NCBI GenBank assembly: GCA_963754125.1 | Contig: CAVWEX010000014.1 | Span: forward strand, 1 to 64,000 | Reading direction: 5' to 3' | From: RPQJ01 sp963754125 | Lineage (GTDB): Bacteria; Pseudomonadota; Gammaproteobacteria; Steroidobacterales; Steroidobacteraceae | DNA length: 64,000 bases | Shown here: positions 26,884 through 34,464 of the stretch, piece by piece | Layout: each line of letters opens with the position of its first letter | Position numbering within the stretch: the first letter of the stretch is position 1 | Position numbers and translations under genes: made by a program | The notes under the pieces: generated by a model | Databases searched by the model: none | The model's input: only the letters and a program-made list of their open reading frames with translations | What the model was told of the DNA's origin: nothing

Positions 26884-27195
26884 ATGTACGCAGTCATTGC
26901 GACGGGCGGCAAGCAGTATCGTGTCGCCGAGGGCGACGTGGTGCGCATCGAGAAGCTCACTGGCGAGCCGGGCGCGGACGTCGAATTCGACAAGGTGCTG
27001 GTCGTCGGCAAGGGTGCTGACGTCAGGCTCGGCAAGCCCTATGTCGACGGCAGCAAGGTGACGGGCACGGTCCAGTCACATGGCAAGACCGACAAGGTGA
27101 CGATCGTCAAATTCCGCCGCCGCAAGCACTACCTGCGGCAGGGTACGCATCGTCAGCAGTACACCGAAGTCAAGATCACGGGTATCTCGGGCTGA
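26884..27195 (+). CDS. rplU: 50S ribosomal protein L21
   Basis: The 103-residue L21 protein binds 23S rRNA in the large subunit. The sequence begins MYAVIATGGKQYRVAEGDVV and ends with the conserved KFRRRKHYLRQGTHRQQYTEVKI, complete and of usual length. It is the first gene of the rplU-rpmA operon, 29 bp before rpmA, with a promoter-like pair and a hairpin in its leader. Confidence 0.98.
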   Translation: MYAVIATGGKQYRVAEGDVVRIEKLTGEPGADVEFDKVLVVGKGADVRLGKPYVDGSKVTGTVQSHGKTDKVTIVKFRRRKHYLRQGTHRQQYTEVKITGISG

Positions 27196-27223
27196 GCCCG
27201 CGCCCGAAGAAAGGAGTCGAGCC

Positions 27224-27487
27224 ATGGCACATAAAAAGGCAGGCGGCAGTACCAAGAACGGTCGCGAGTCCGAGAGCAAGCGCCTCGGCCTCAAGAAGTC
27301 GGGCGGGCAGCGCGTGCTCGCGGGCAACATCCTCGTGCGCCAGCGCGGCACGCAGTACCGCGCCGGAGCCAACGTCGGCATCGGCACGGACCACACGCTG
27401 TTCGCGCTGACGGACGGCACCGTGCAGTTTCGCCGCAAGGGCGCCGAGCAGCGCATGCACGTGTTCGTCGATCCGGTCGCGAACTGA
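27224..27487 (+). CDS. rpmA: 50S ribosomal protein L27
   Basis: The 87-residue L27 protein reaches toward the peptidyl-transferase centre. It begins directly with MAHKKAGGSTKNGRESESKR, so there is no N-terminal extension of the kind some Firmicutes cleave. GNILVRQRGTQYRAGANVGIG and the C-terminal VHVFVDP-type ending are standard. The ATG at 27224 follows AAAGGAG at a good distance. A strong terminator follows. Confidence 0.98.
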   Translation: MAHKKAGGSTKNGRESESKRLGLKKSGGQRVLAGNILVRQRGTQYRAGANVGIGTDHTLFALTDGTVQFRRKGAEQRMHVFVDPVAN

Positions 27488-27512
27488 CCGGGGCTCCGCT
27501 CCCGTCCAGCAT

Positions 27513-27545
27513 AAGGCCCCGGCATCCCCGGGGCCTTTGCTTTTT
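27513..27545 (+). terminator. Rho-independent terminator after rpmA
   Basis: AAGGCCCCGG (27513-27522) pairs with CCGGGGCCTT (27528-27537) around CATCC, followed by TGCTTTTT. It lies 25 bp after the rpmA stop and separates rplU-rpmA from obgE. Confidence 0.88.
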
Positions 27546-27597
27546 GGGGCGAATCGCTCCTCCCCATGCGTGATCCGTTGACCATCGGCCATCCACC

Positions 27598-28638
27598 ATG
27601 AAGTTCGTCGACGAAGCCACGATCAAGGTCCAGGCGGGCAACGGCGGGCGAGGCATGGTCAGCTTCCGCCGCGAGAAATTCATCCCGTTCGGGGGGCCGG
27701 ACGGTGGCGACGGCGGCCACGGCGGCAGCATCTACTTCGTGGCGCAGCAGGGCCTCAACACGCTGGCCGATTTCCGCTACCGACGCAGTTTCAAGGCGCC
27801 GAACGGCGAGCCGGGCGGCAGCGCGGACTGCAGCGGCCGGGGCGGCGCGGACCTCGAGGTCGTCGTGCCCGTGGGCACGGTGATCTACGACACCGAGACC
27901 GACGAGACACTCGGCGACCTGACGCAACCCGGCGAGCGCATCCTGGTGGCGCGTGGCGGGCGCGGCGGGCTCGGCAATCAGCACTTCAAGAGCAGCACCA
28001 ATCGCACGCCGCGCAAGGCCACCCCGGGCTATCCGGGCGAGCGGCGCGACCTGCGCCTCGAACTCAAGCTGTTGGCCGACGTGGGACTGCTCGGGCTGCC
28101 GAACGCCGGCAAGTCCACGCTCATCACGGCGGTCTCGGCCGCGCGGCCGCGCATCGCGGACTATCCGTTCACGACCCTGCACCCGAACCTCGGCGTCGTG
28201 TATGTCGGCGAGCACAAGAGTTTCGTCATGGCCGACATCCCCGGCGTGATCGAGGGGGCGGCCGACGGTGCGGGGCTCGGCATCCGCTTTCTCAAGCACC
28301 TGCAGCGCACGCGCCTGCTGCTGCACCTCGTGGATATCGCCCCGCCCGACCCGGACGCAGACCCGGTCAAGGACGCCCGCGTCATCGTCGCGGAGTTGAA
28401 GCGCTTCAGCCCGGAACTCGCCGCGCGCGAGCGCTGGCTGGTGCTCAACAAGACGGACCTGATGACGCCGGAGGCGGCGGACAGGCGCTGCCGCGAGATC
28501 GTCCGGCGACTGCGATGGAAGGGGCCGGTTTTCCGGATCTCGGGCGCCACGCGCGACGGCACGCAGGCGCTGTGCCAGGCCGTGATGCGGCGGCTCGACG
28601 AGATTGCGGCCGAGGCGCCCCCGTCCGCGCAGGAATGA
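27598..28638 (+). CDS. obgE: GTPase Obg/CgtA
   Basis: A 346-residue essential GTPase involved in late large-subunit assembly and stress control. The glycine-rich Obg fold comes first (KFVDEATIKVQAGNGGRGMVSFRRE, GGPDGGDGGHGGSIY), and then the G domain: GLPNAGKSTL (G1, about residue 166), FTTLHPNLG (switch I), DIPGVIEGAADGAGLG (G3), NKTDLM (G4, about 283) and ISGATRDG (G5). It lies right after rplU-rpmA as in many bacteria. An intrinsic terminator overlaps its stop region. Confidence 0.97.
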   Translation: MKFVDEATIKVQAGNGGRGMVSFRREKFIPFGGPDGGDGGHGGSIYFVAQQGLNTLADFRYRRSFKAPNGEPGGSADCSGRGGADLEVVVPVGTVIYDTETDETLGDLTQPGERILVARGGRGGLGNQHFKSSTNRTPRKATPGYPGERRDLRLELKLLADVGLLGLPNAGKSTLITAVSAARPRIADYPFTTLHPNLGVVYVGEHKSFVMADIPGVIEGAADGAGLGIRFLKHLQRTRLLLHLVDIAPPDPDADPVKDARVIVAELKRFSPELAARERWLVLNKTDLMTPEAADRRCREIVRRLRWKGPVFRISGATRDGTQALCQAVMRRLDEIAAEAPPSAQE

Positions 28639-28664
28639 AAAAGCCGGCACGAGGCCGGCTTTTC
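28639..28664. terminator. Bidirectional terminator between obgE and rpsT
   Basis: GCCGGC (28643-28648) and GCCGGC (28654-28659) form a stem, with an A-run on the left and a T-run (28660-28663) on the right. It can therefore end transcription of obgE from the left and rpsT from the right. Confidence 0.78.
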
Positions 28665-28683
28665 GGGATCGATGCGAAGCGGC

Positions 28684-28953
28684 TCAGCCGGTCGCCAGCG
28701 CCTTGACCTTCGCGTTCAGCTCGCGCTTGTGACGCGCCGCCTTGTTGGCGTGGATGATGCCCTTGCTGACCATCGTGTCGATGACGGGCTGGGCCGCCTT
28801 CAGGGCCGCGACCGCGTCGTCCTTCTTGCCGGCGCCGACGGCGTTCAGCACCTTCTTGATCGAGGTGCGCAGGCGGGAGCGGGCGGCCATGTTGTGGGCA
28901 CGACGCTTGACGGCCTGCTTGGCGCGCTTTTCTGCGGACTTGATGTTCGCCAC
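28684..28953 (-). CDS. rpsT: 30S ribosomal protein S20
   Basis: The 89-residue basic S20 protein binds 16S rRNA early in small-subunit assembly. It begins MANIKSAEKRAKQAVKRRAH, and KGIIHANKAARHKREL near the C-terminus is typical. It is divergent from murJ, matching the usual gammaproteobacterial order. TTTGGAG upstream of the start serves as ribosome-binding site, and a promoter-like pair lies at 28980-29008. Confidence 0.98.
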   Translation of the reverse strand: MANIKSAEKRAKQAVKRRAHNMAARSRLRTSIKKVLNAVGAGKKDDAVAALKAAQPVIDTMVSKGIIHANKAARHKRELNAKVKALATG

Positions 28954-28979
28954 GAATCGGTCTCCAAAATGAGCCGCGC

Positions 28980-29008
28980 ATTGTGGCGGAGGATGCGCAG
29001 CCGGTCAA
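28980..29008 (-). promoter_or_regulatory. Likely sigma-70 promoter of rpsT
   Basis: On the minus strand TTGACC (29008-29003) and CACAAT (28985-28980) are 17 bp apart, 27 bp upstream of the rpsT start. A TATAGT hexamer on the plus strand at 29016-29021 may be the -10 element of the divergent murJ promoter. Confidence 0.55.
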
Positions 29009-29080
29009 CCCTCGCTATAGTGCCGCCGGCATGTCCTGCACTCCGGCCGCCCGCGTCGTGACCGTTCCCGAGGAACCCGC

Positions 29081-30688
29081 TTGAGCGGCGGCTTTTTCCG
29101 CAGCACCAGCATCGTCGGCGCCTTCACCCTGTTGTCGCGGGTGACCGGGCTGCTGCGCGACATGGTCTATTCGCGGATGTTCGGCGCAGGCGTCCTGATG
29201 GACGCTTTCCTGGTCGCCTTCAAGATCCCGAATTTCATGCGCCGGCTGTTCGCGGAGGGCGCGTTCTCGCAGGCGTTCGTGCCGGTGGTCTCCGAGTACA
29301 AGGTGCAGCGGCCGCACGACGAGGTGCGCGAACTGGTCGATGGCGCGGCCGGCACGCTCGCGTGGTTCCTGACGGTCGTGACGATCGTCGGCGTCGTCGC
29401 CGCGCCGCTGCTGGTGCTGATCTTCGCCCCCGGCTTCCGTGCCGACGAGGGCAAGTTCGACCTGACGGTCGAGATGCTGCGCTGGACCTTCCCGTACCTG
29501 CTGTTCATCTCGCTCGCGGCGCTGGCCGCTGGCGTGCTGAACAGCTACGGACGTTTCGCCGTGCCGGCGACGACCTCGACGCTCATGAACCTCGTCATGA
29601 TCGTGTTCGCGGCGCTGATCGCGCCCTCGTTCGACCGGCCCGGGATCGTGCTCGCGATCGGCGTGTTCGTGGCGGGCATCGTGCAGCTGGCCTTCCAGCT
29701 GCCGTTCGTGGTCAGGATGGGCCTGCTGCGGCGCCCGCGCTGGCGCTGGCGGCACGAGGGCGTGCGCAAGATCGGCCGGCTGATGCTGCCGGCGATCTTC
29801 GGTTCCTCGGTCTCGCAGGTCGCCGTGCTGCTCGACACGCTGATCGCCTCGTTCCTGGCCACCGGCAGCATCGCGTGGCTCTATTACGCCGACCGCCTGA
29901 TGGAGTTCCCGCTCGGGGTGTTCAGCATCGCGCTCGCCACCGTGATCCTGCCGGGGCTCGCGGCCCAGCACGCGGCGCAGGCGCCGGAGCGGTTCTCGGC
30001 CACGCTCGACTGGGCGCTGCGCCTCGTCGTGATCGTGGTGCTGCCCGCGACGCTCGCACTGGTCGTGCTGTCGGGACCGCTCACGGTCACGATCTTCCAC
30101 TACGGCAAGTTCGACGAGCACGACGTGCGGATGTCCTCGCTCGCGCTCACGGCGTATGCGTCCGCGCTGCTGGCGTTCAGCATGGTCAAGGTCCTCGCAC
30201 CCGGGTACTTCGCGCGGCAGGACACCCGCACGCCCGTGCGCATCGGCATCCGCTCGCTGGGCTTGAGCATGGGGCTCAACCTGCTGGTGGTGCTGCCGCT
30301 CGCATTCGCGTACCCGGGCCGCCCCGGCCTCCATGCGCTGCTGGCGCTCAACACCGGCATCGGCGCCTGGTACAACTCGACGATGCTCTACCGGGGCCTG
30401 CGCCGACAGGGCGTGCTGCACCACGCCGCCGGCTGGCGATCAATGCTCTGGCAGGTGCTCGCCGCCAACGTCGTCATGGTGGCGTTCCTGTGGTGGGTCG
30501 CCGGCGACACCCAGCGCTGGATCGAGATGGGCGCATGGTCGCGCGCGCAGTGGATGACACTGCTGGTGGTGGGCGGTGCAGGCCTGTACTTCGGCACGCT
30601 CTACGTGCTCGGCATGCGCCTGCACGAACTCAGGGTGCGGCCCGCCGGGCCACCGGCCTTGCGTCCCGACGAACGGCCGCCGGACTGA
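29081..30688 (+). CDS. murJ: Lipid II flippase MurJ
   Basis: A 535-residue polytopic membrane protein of the MurJ/MviN family that moves lipid II across the inner membrane for peptidoglycan synthesis. It reads SGGFFRSTSIVGAFTLLSRVTGLLRD at the N-terminus, then AFLVAFKIPNFMRRLFAEGAFSQAFVPV, the most conserved block of the family, and about 14 hydrophobic segments. The TTG at 29081 is chosen because it gives the usual short N-terminus and has GAGGAA eight bases upstream. The position next to rpsT is typical. The next conserved gene, ribF, is separated from it here by two accessory genes on the opposite strand. Confidence 0.95.
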   Translation: MSGGFFRSTSIVGAFTLLSRVTGLLRDMVYSRMFGAGVLMDAFLVAFKIPNFMRRLFAEGAFSQAFVPVVSEYKVQRPHDEVRELVDGAAGTLAWFLTVVTIVGVVAAPLLVLIFAPGFRADEGKFDLTVEMLRWTFPYLLFISLAALAAGVLNSYGRFAVPATTSTLMNLVMIVFAALIAPSFDRPGIVLAIGVFVAGIVQLAFQLPFVVRMGLLRRPRWRWRHEGVRKIGRLMLPAIFGSSVSQVAVLLDTLIASFLATGSIAWLYYADRLMEFPLGVFSIALATVILPGLAAQHAAQAPERFSATLDWALRLVVIVVLPATLALVVLSGPLTVTIFHYGKFDEHDVRMSSLALTAYASALLAFSMVKVLAPGYFARQDTRTPVRIGIRSLGLSMGLNLLVVLPLAFAYPGRPGLHALLALNTGIGAWYNSTMLYRGLRRQGVLHHAAGWRSMLWQVLAANVVMVAFLWWVAGDTQRWIEMGAWSRAQWMTLLVVGGAGLYFGTLYVLGMRLHELRVRPAGPPALRPDERPPD

Positions 30689-30695
30689 GGAATGC

Positions 30696-32012
30696 TCAGC
30701 GTTGCAGAGTTGCCAACTGCTTCTTCGCGTCGGCCGCGCCGGGGAACGAATCAGACATTTCGAGGGCGCGGCTCAGCGAAGCGATGGCCGCGTCCTTCTG
30801 GCCGAGCCGCGCCTGCAACTGCCCGGCGCGCACGAGGTACATCGGGTTGCCGGGCTCCAGCCGCACGGCCTGCTGCTGCTCGGCCAGCGCCTTGTCGAAC
30901 TGCCCGCGCGCGGCAAGGATCTCGGCCAGCGTGTCACGGTAGGCGGCGCTGTCGGGTGCGGCTTCGACCGCGCGGCGCGCGAGCGGCTCGGCCTTTGCCG
31001 GCGACTTGTTCCCGGTGAGTTCGATCGCCGCGAGGTTGTTGAGCGCGGGTGCGAAGCGCGCGTCGTTCTTCAGGGCCTGCTGGTAGGCGTTGGTGGCGCC
31101 CGGCAGGTCGCCTCGACGGTGCAGCAGCGCACCCACGTGGAAGTACGGGGCGGCCAGCTTCGGGTGCGCCTTGGTCATGGCCTGGTACTGCTGCATGGCC
31201 TCGTCGTAGCGGCCCGTCGCCTCCAGGACCTGCCCCAGCCTGAGTCGCGCGGTCAGCAGGCTCGGCTGCGCCTTGACGGCCTCGCGCGCGTACTTCTCGG
31301 CGTCGTTGAGGTTGCCGGCCGCGGCGTACAGGTCTGCGAGTGCCAGGGCCGGCAGCGGATTGCCGGGCGACAGCGACGACGCGCGCTCGAACTCGCGGCG
31401 AGCACCCGCCGCGTCGCCCTTGCGCGTCAGTGCCACGGCGAGTGCGTAGTGCGCGCCGGCGTGCGAATCGTCGATGGCAATCGCCTCGCGGTACAGCTTG
31501 ATGGCGCGCTCGAGGTCGCGGCCCCCGGTCAGGTAGATGTCGCCGAGGTCGACTTTCGGGCGCACGGCCCTGGGGTCGAGGCGTACGGCCTGCTCGAGCG
31601 CGGTGATCGCCTCGGGCGTGCGTCCGTCGACCGCCCGCCAGCGCCCGAGCGATGCCTGTGCGTAGGCGTTGTCGGGTTCGGCGGCTGCGGCGCGCTCGAT
31701 CCAGCGGCCACCCTCGTCGGGATTGCCGCGCTGCTCGGCCACGATGGCGAGGCCCAGCAGGCAGGCTGCGGCCCGGGGCGCGACCTCGAGGCAGCCGAGG
31801 AACGACCGCTCGGCGTCGTCCACCCGGCCGGCCTCAAGTGCCTGGAGCCCGGTGCGGTAGCTCGTCTCCGCGGCGGCTGCGCCGCTCTTCGGGGACGCTG
31901 TCGCCGGCAGGGTGCCGGGATCGAAGGGCACGGCAGCAGCAGGGTCGGCACCGAGTCCTGCCAGCAGGATGATCGCGGCTTGCCAGTGGACGCGTGCAGG
32001 CGGACGCCTCAT
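30696..32012 (-). CDS. Secreted tetratricopeptide-repeat protein
   Basis: A 438-residue protein with an N-terminal signal-like segment (AAIILLAGLGADPAAAVPF) and about ten TPR units, for example GLQALEAGRVDDAERSFL, ITALEQAVRLDPRAVRPKVDLG, LADLYAAAGNLNDAEKYARE and LRLGQVLEATGRYDEAMQQY. TPRs are protein-interaction scaffolds. It lies downstream of a PEP-CTERM protein gene on the same strand but beyond a strong terminator. TPR proteins are common partners in exosortase/PEP-CTERM and exopolysaccharide loci, so a role there is plausible but unproven. ATG 32012 has GAGAGG upstream. Its end lies only 7 bp from the murJ end, so the two converge. Confidence 0.82.
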   Translation of the reverse strand: MRRPPARVHWQAAIILLAGLGADPAAAVPFDPGTLPATASPKSGAAAAETSYRTGLQALEAGRVDDAERSFLGCLEVAPRAAACLLGLAIVAEQRGNPDEGGRWIERAAAAEPDNAYAQASLGRWRAVDGRTPEAITALEQAVRLDPRAVRPKVDLGDIYLTGGRDLERAIKLYREAIAIDDSHAGAHYALAVALTRKGDAAGARREFERASSLSPGNPLPALALADLYAAAGNLNDAEKYAREAVKAQPSLLTARLRLGQVLEATGRYDEAMQQYQAMTKAHPKLAAPYFHVGALLHRRGDLPGATNAYQQALKNDARFAPALNNLAAIELTGNKSPAKAEPLARRAVEAAPDSAAYRDTLAEILAARGQFDKALAEQQQAVRLEPGNPMYLVRAGQLQARLGQKDAAIASLSRALEMSDSFPGAADAKKQLATLQR

Positions 32013-32054
32013 TGACCTCTCCCCCGGGAGTACGAACGAAAACGGGGGGGGCAC

Positions 32055-32084
32055 AAAAAAGCTCCCCCACCGAAGTGGGGGAGC
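32055..32084 (-). terminator. Rho-independent terminator after the PEP-CTERM gene
   Basis: On the minus strand GCTCCCCCAC (32084-32075) pairs with GTGGGGGAGC (32070-32061) around a TTCG tetraloop, followed by six T. The ten-pair stem with UUCG loop is a very strong terminator placed about 77 bp after the PEP-CTERM stop. Confidence 0.9.
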
Positions 32085-32125
32085 CTAGCGTCCACAGCCG
32101 GGGAGGTCGAGGCCCCGTGGACGGA

Positions 32126-32148
32126 ACCGTGCGGTGGTGCCGCACGGT
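32126..32148 (-). other. Second hairpin in the 3' UTR of the PEP-CTERM gene
   Basis: ACCGTGCGG (32126-32134) pairs perfectly with CCGCACGGT (32140-32148), loop of five. It starts 12 bp after the stop codon and precedes the terminator. No U-run follows in either direction, so an RNA-stability role is a guess. Confidence 0.45.
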
Positions 32149-32160
32149 CCGCCGGTGATG

Positions 32161-33190
32161 TCAGCCGCGACGACGGCGTGCGAAGCCCAGCCCCATCAGG
32201 CCGAGGCCCAGCAGCGCCAGCGAACCCGGCTCCGGCGTCGGGACGACGACCACGCCGCCCACGCCCTGGAACCCGAAGATGAAGGTCGCCGGCGTTCCGA
32301 ACGCAGCGCCGCCGGCGCCGCTGCTCTGCCCGAGCGAATACAGCTCGATGTCCTCGGCGCCCATCGCAAGCAGTGCCGTGCGCTCGCTCGGGGCCGCGCC
32401 GTAGAAGATCGTGAAGGTGTACTCGGCGAGGTCTTCGAGCGTGCCGAAGTTGAAGCGGAAATAGGCAGCCGTGGTCGAGGACACCGAGATCCTCGAAATC
32501 AGCGTTAAGCGTCGAGGCGGTGATCGGCGCGCCGTTGACGAGCGGATTCGCGGTCTCGAAGCCGTCGTTGTGCGAGCGCTCAAGCAGCGTCGTGGTGCCG
32601 GTACCCTTGATGGTCACGTACTCGGAAAACTCGGTCGGCGGCACGTCCCAGTCCATCACGCGGACGTACTTGACGTCGTTGACGGCCGCGCCGGTCTCGT
32701 TGCGGATGGTCACCACCACCTTGAACAGCGCTTCCGGGGAGTTGTCGGCCGGGGCGTACGCATGACGGACCGTCAGGCCCGGCAGGCTGGTGATACCGGT
32801 GGTCGTCGTGAAGGTCGACGCCGTCGCCACCGGTGCCCCGACGAGGGACAGGTTGGTGACGCCGAAGTCGCTGTCGACGTTGGCGTAGCCGGACGTGGCA
32901 TTGTTGACCGACACGCCCCAGCCCTCGCAGAAGCAGCCGGGCGAGGTGGAGTCCCGCCAGCTTCCGTCGGCGAACTTGAATGCAAGTCCGGTCCGGCTGG
33001 AATTGGTGACGATGTTCCCGACAGCCGTGTTGAGGTGGCCTTGGTCGTTGATGCCCATCGCCACCGTCGCGGTGCCCGCGACGCCGGTGTTGTAGATGAT
33101 GGCGGCCGAGGCCGGTGCGCCGACGCACAGCGCGGCACCGCCGAGCAGCGCGAGCGAGGTGGTCCTGCGCAGGATTGATACGAGCTTCAT
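32161..33190 (-). CDS. PEP-CTERM sorting-domain surface protein, frameshifted
   Basis: An exported protein of about 342 residues. It has a signal peptide (ending near APASA-AIIYNTG), a beta-rich ectodomain without a recognised enzyme fold, and a C-terminal PEP-CTERM sorting signal: VPTPEPGSLALLGLGLMGLGF followed by ARRRRG. Such tails are recognised and cleaved by an exosortase, usually in strains with an exopolysaccharide cluster; no exosortase gene is in this window. One extra C near 32488 (minus-strand sense) splits ADFED from SVSSTTAAYFRFNFG, after which the frame continues to 32161. ATG 33190 has GGAGGGG just upstream. A sigma-54 promoter lies about 130 bp upstream. The gene is flanked by a TPR gene and divergent ribF. 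Confidence 0.85.
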
Positions 33191-33504
33191 CAGATTCCCC
33201 TCCGTCGTGGTGGCCAGTTGGTGGCCGCGTTGCGTGAATTCATGGCTTTTATTCCCTGCCACCTGACCGGGAGCCGTCGTGATGACGGCATCCCGGACGG
33301 GCTGGCTCGATTGATATCTAGCAAGTTTGGTGCCAATCCAAGGATTGCTATCTAAATCAACCGCCTATGACGATTTCTGGCCTGCGTGCAGTCGGCGTCT
33401 GTAAATTTTCCCGACGATCGCGCGGCAGCCATGACCCAGCGCCCGGCGCCGACGGATCTGCTACCGTCCGCCGCCATCGTCCGCCGGGCGGACAGGTACG
33501 ATCG
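33191..33504. other. Intergenic region between the PEP-CTERM gene and ribF
   Basis: These 314 bases hold the divergent upstream regions. The stretch 33310-33360 is clearly more AT-rich than the surroundings and contains the sigma-54 site (33320-33336). The motif TATCTA occurs at 33315-33320 and 33349-33354, and TTGATATCTAGCAA (33311-33324) faces a partly complementary TTGCTATCTAAATCAA (33345-33360). An open frame from 33367 leads into ribF, but its first 46 codons do not look like protein. Confidence 0.6.
33320..33336 (-). promoter_or_regulatory. Sigma-54 (RpoN) -24/-12 promoter of the PEP-CTERM gene
   Basis: The minus strand reads TTGGCACCAAACTTGCT. This matches the YTGGCACGRNNNTTGCW consensus at all but one defined position, with exactly ten bases between the -24 GG (33334-33333) and the -12 GC (33322-33321). 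The predicted start near 33309 gives a leader of about 120 nt. Regulation by an RpoN-dependent activator such as PrsR is known for PEP-CTERM systems; that activator is not in this window. Confidence 0.78.
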
Positions 33505-34431
33505 ATGGAACTCGTCCGAGGCCTGCACAACCTCCGTGAACGCCACCGTGGCTGCGTCGCCACGATCGGCAACTACGACGGCGTGCACCGCGGCCACCAG
33601 CACATCATCGCAGCGCTGCGCGAGCGCGCCTCGGTCCTCGGCGTGCCTGCGGTGGTGGTCACGTTCGAGCCCACGCCGCGGGAGTACTTCGAAGGGTCGG
33701 CTGCGCCGTCACGGTTGACGCGGCTGCGGGAAAAGCTCGAGGCCCTGGAGTCCTGCGGCGTGGATCGCGTGGTGGTGCTTCGCTTCGACGATCGCATGCG
33801 GGGCATGGCGGCCGCTGAGTTCGTGGACCGACTGCTCGTCAGCGGCCTCGGCGTGCATCACGTGGTGGTCGGGCACGACTTCCACTTCGCCCGTCGCCGG
33901 GAGGGCACGATCGAGACCCTGCGGGCGGCCGGCCGCGCGCACGGGTTCACGGTGGAGGAGGTCGGCCAGTTCCTCGTCGACGGGGAGCGGGTCAGCAGCT
34001 CGCTCGTACGCGAGGCGCTCAACCGGGGCGACCTCGAGCGCGCCACGCGGCTGCTCGGGCGCCCTTACCGCATGGCGGGCCGGGTACGCCTTGGCATGAA
34101 GCTCGGTCGCCAGCTCGGGTTTCCCACCGCCAACCTCGCCCTCCACCGGAAGGTCGTGCCGCTCTGGGGCATCTTTGCGGTGCGGGCGAGCGGCGCCGGC
34201 CTCGTCGATCATCCTGCCGTGGCAAGCCTCGGCACCCGCCCGACGGTGGACGGCACCGACCCCCTGCTCGAGGTCCACCTGTTCGACTGGGCGGGCGACC
34301 TGTACGGCCGTTACCTCGACGTGGACTTCGTCGCTCGCCTGCGTGACGAGCAGAAGTTCGAGTCGCTCGACGCGCTGGTGGCCCAGATGCACCGCGATGC
34401 GGCGGCCGCGAGGACGGTCCTCGGCATTTGA
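33505..34431 (+). CDS. ribF: Bifunctional riboflavin kinase/FMN adenylyltransferase
   Basis: A 308-residue RibF that phosphorylates riboflavin to FMN and adenylates FMN to FAD. The N-terminal nucleotidyltransferase domain has TIGNYDGVHRGHQ (about residues 22-34), VVTFEPTPREYF and VVVGHDFHFARRREG. The C-terminal kinase domain has GRVRLGMKLGRQLGFPTANL and VASLGTRPTVDG, VEVHLFDW-type and DVDFVARLRDEQKF segments. ATG 33505 is the family start; the frame upstream to 33367 is not homologous. ileS starts 34 bp downstream, the common gammaproteobacterial pairing. Confidence 0.96.
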   Translation: MELVRGLHNLRERHRGCVATIGNYDGVHRGHQHIIAALRERASVLGVPAVVVTFEPTPREYFEGSAAPSRLTRLREKLEALESCGVDRVVVLRFDDRMRGMAAAEFVDRLLVSGLGVHHVVVGHDFHFARRREGTIETLRAAGRAHGFTVEEVGQFLVDGERVSSSLVREALNRGDLERATRLLGRPYRMAGRVRLGMKLGRQLGFPTANLALHRKVVPLWGIFAVRASGAGLVDHPAVASLGTRPTVDGTDPLLEVHLFDWAGDLYGRYLDVDFVARLRDEQKFESLDALVAQMHRDAAAARTVLGI

Positions 34432-34464
34432 TAAACTGGCCGGCCTCGCGCCGATCACTCCCCC

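Noticed and set aside
33367..33504. N-terminal extension of RibF by 46 codons
   Set aside because: The extension is arginine/glycine-rich without family similarity; the ATG at 33505 gives the standard RibF start.
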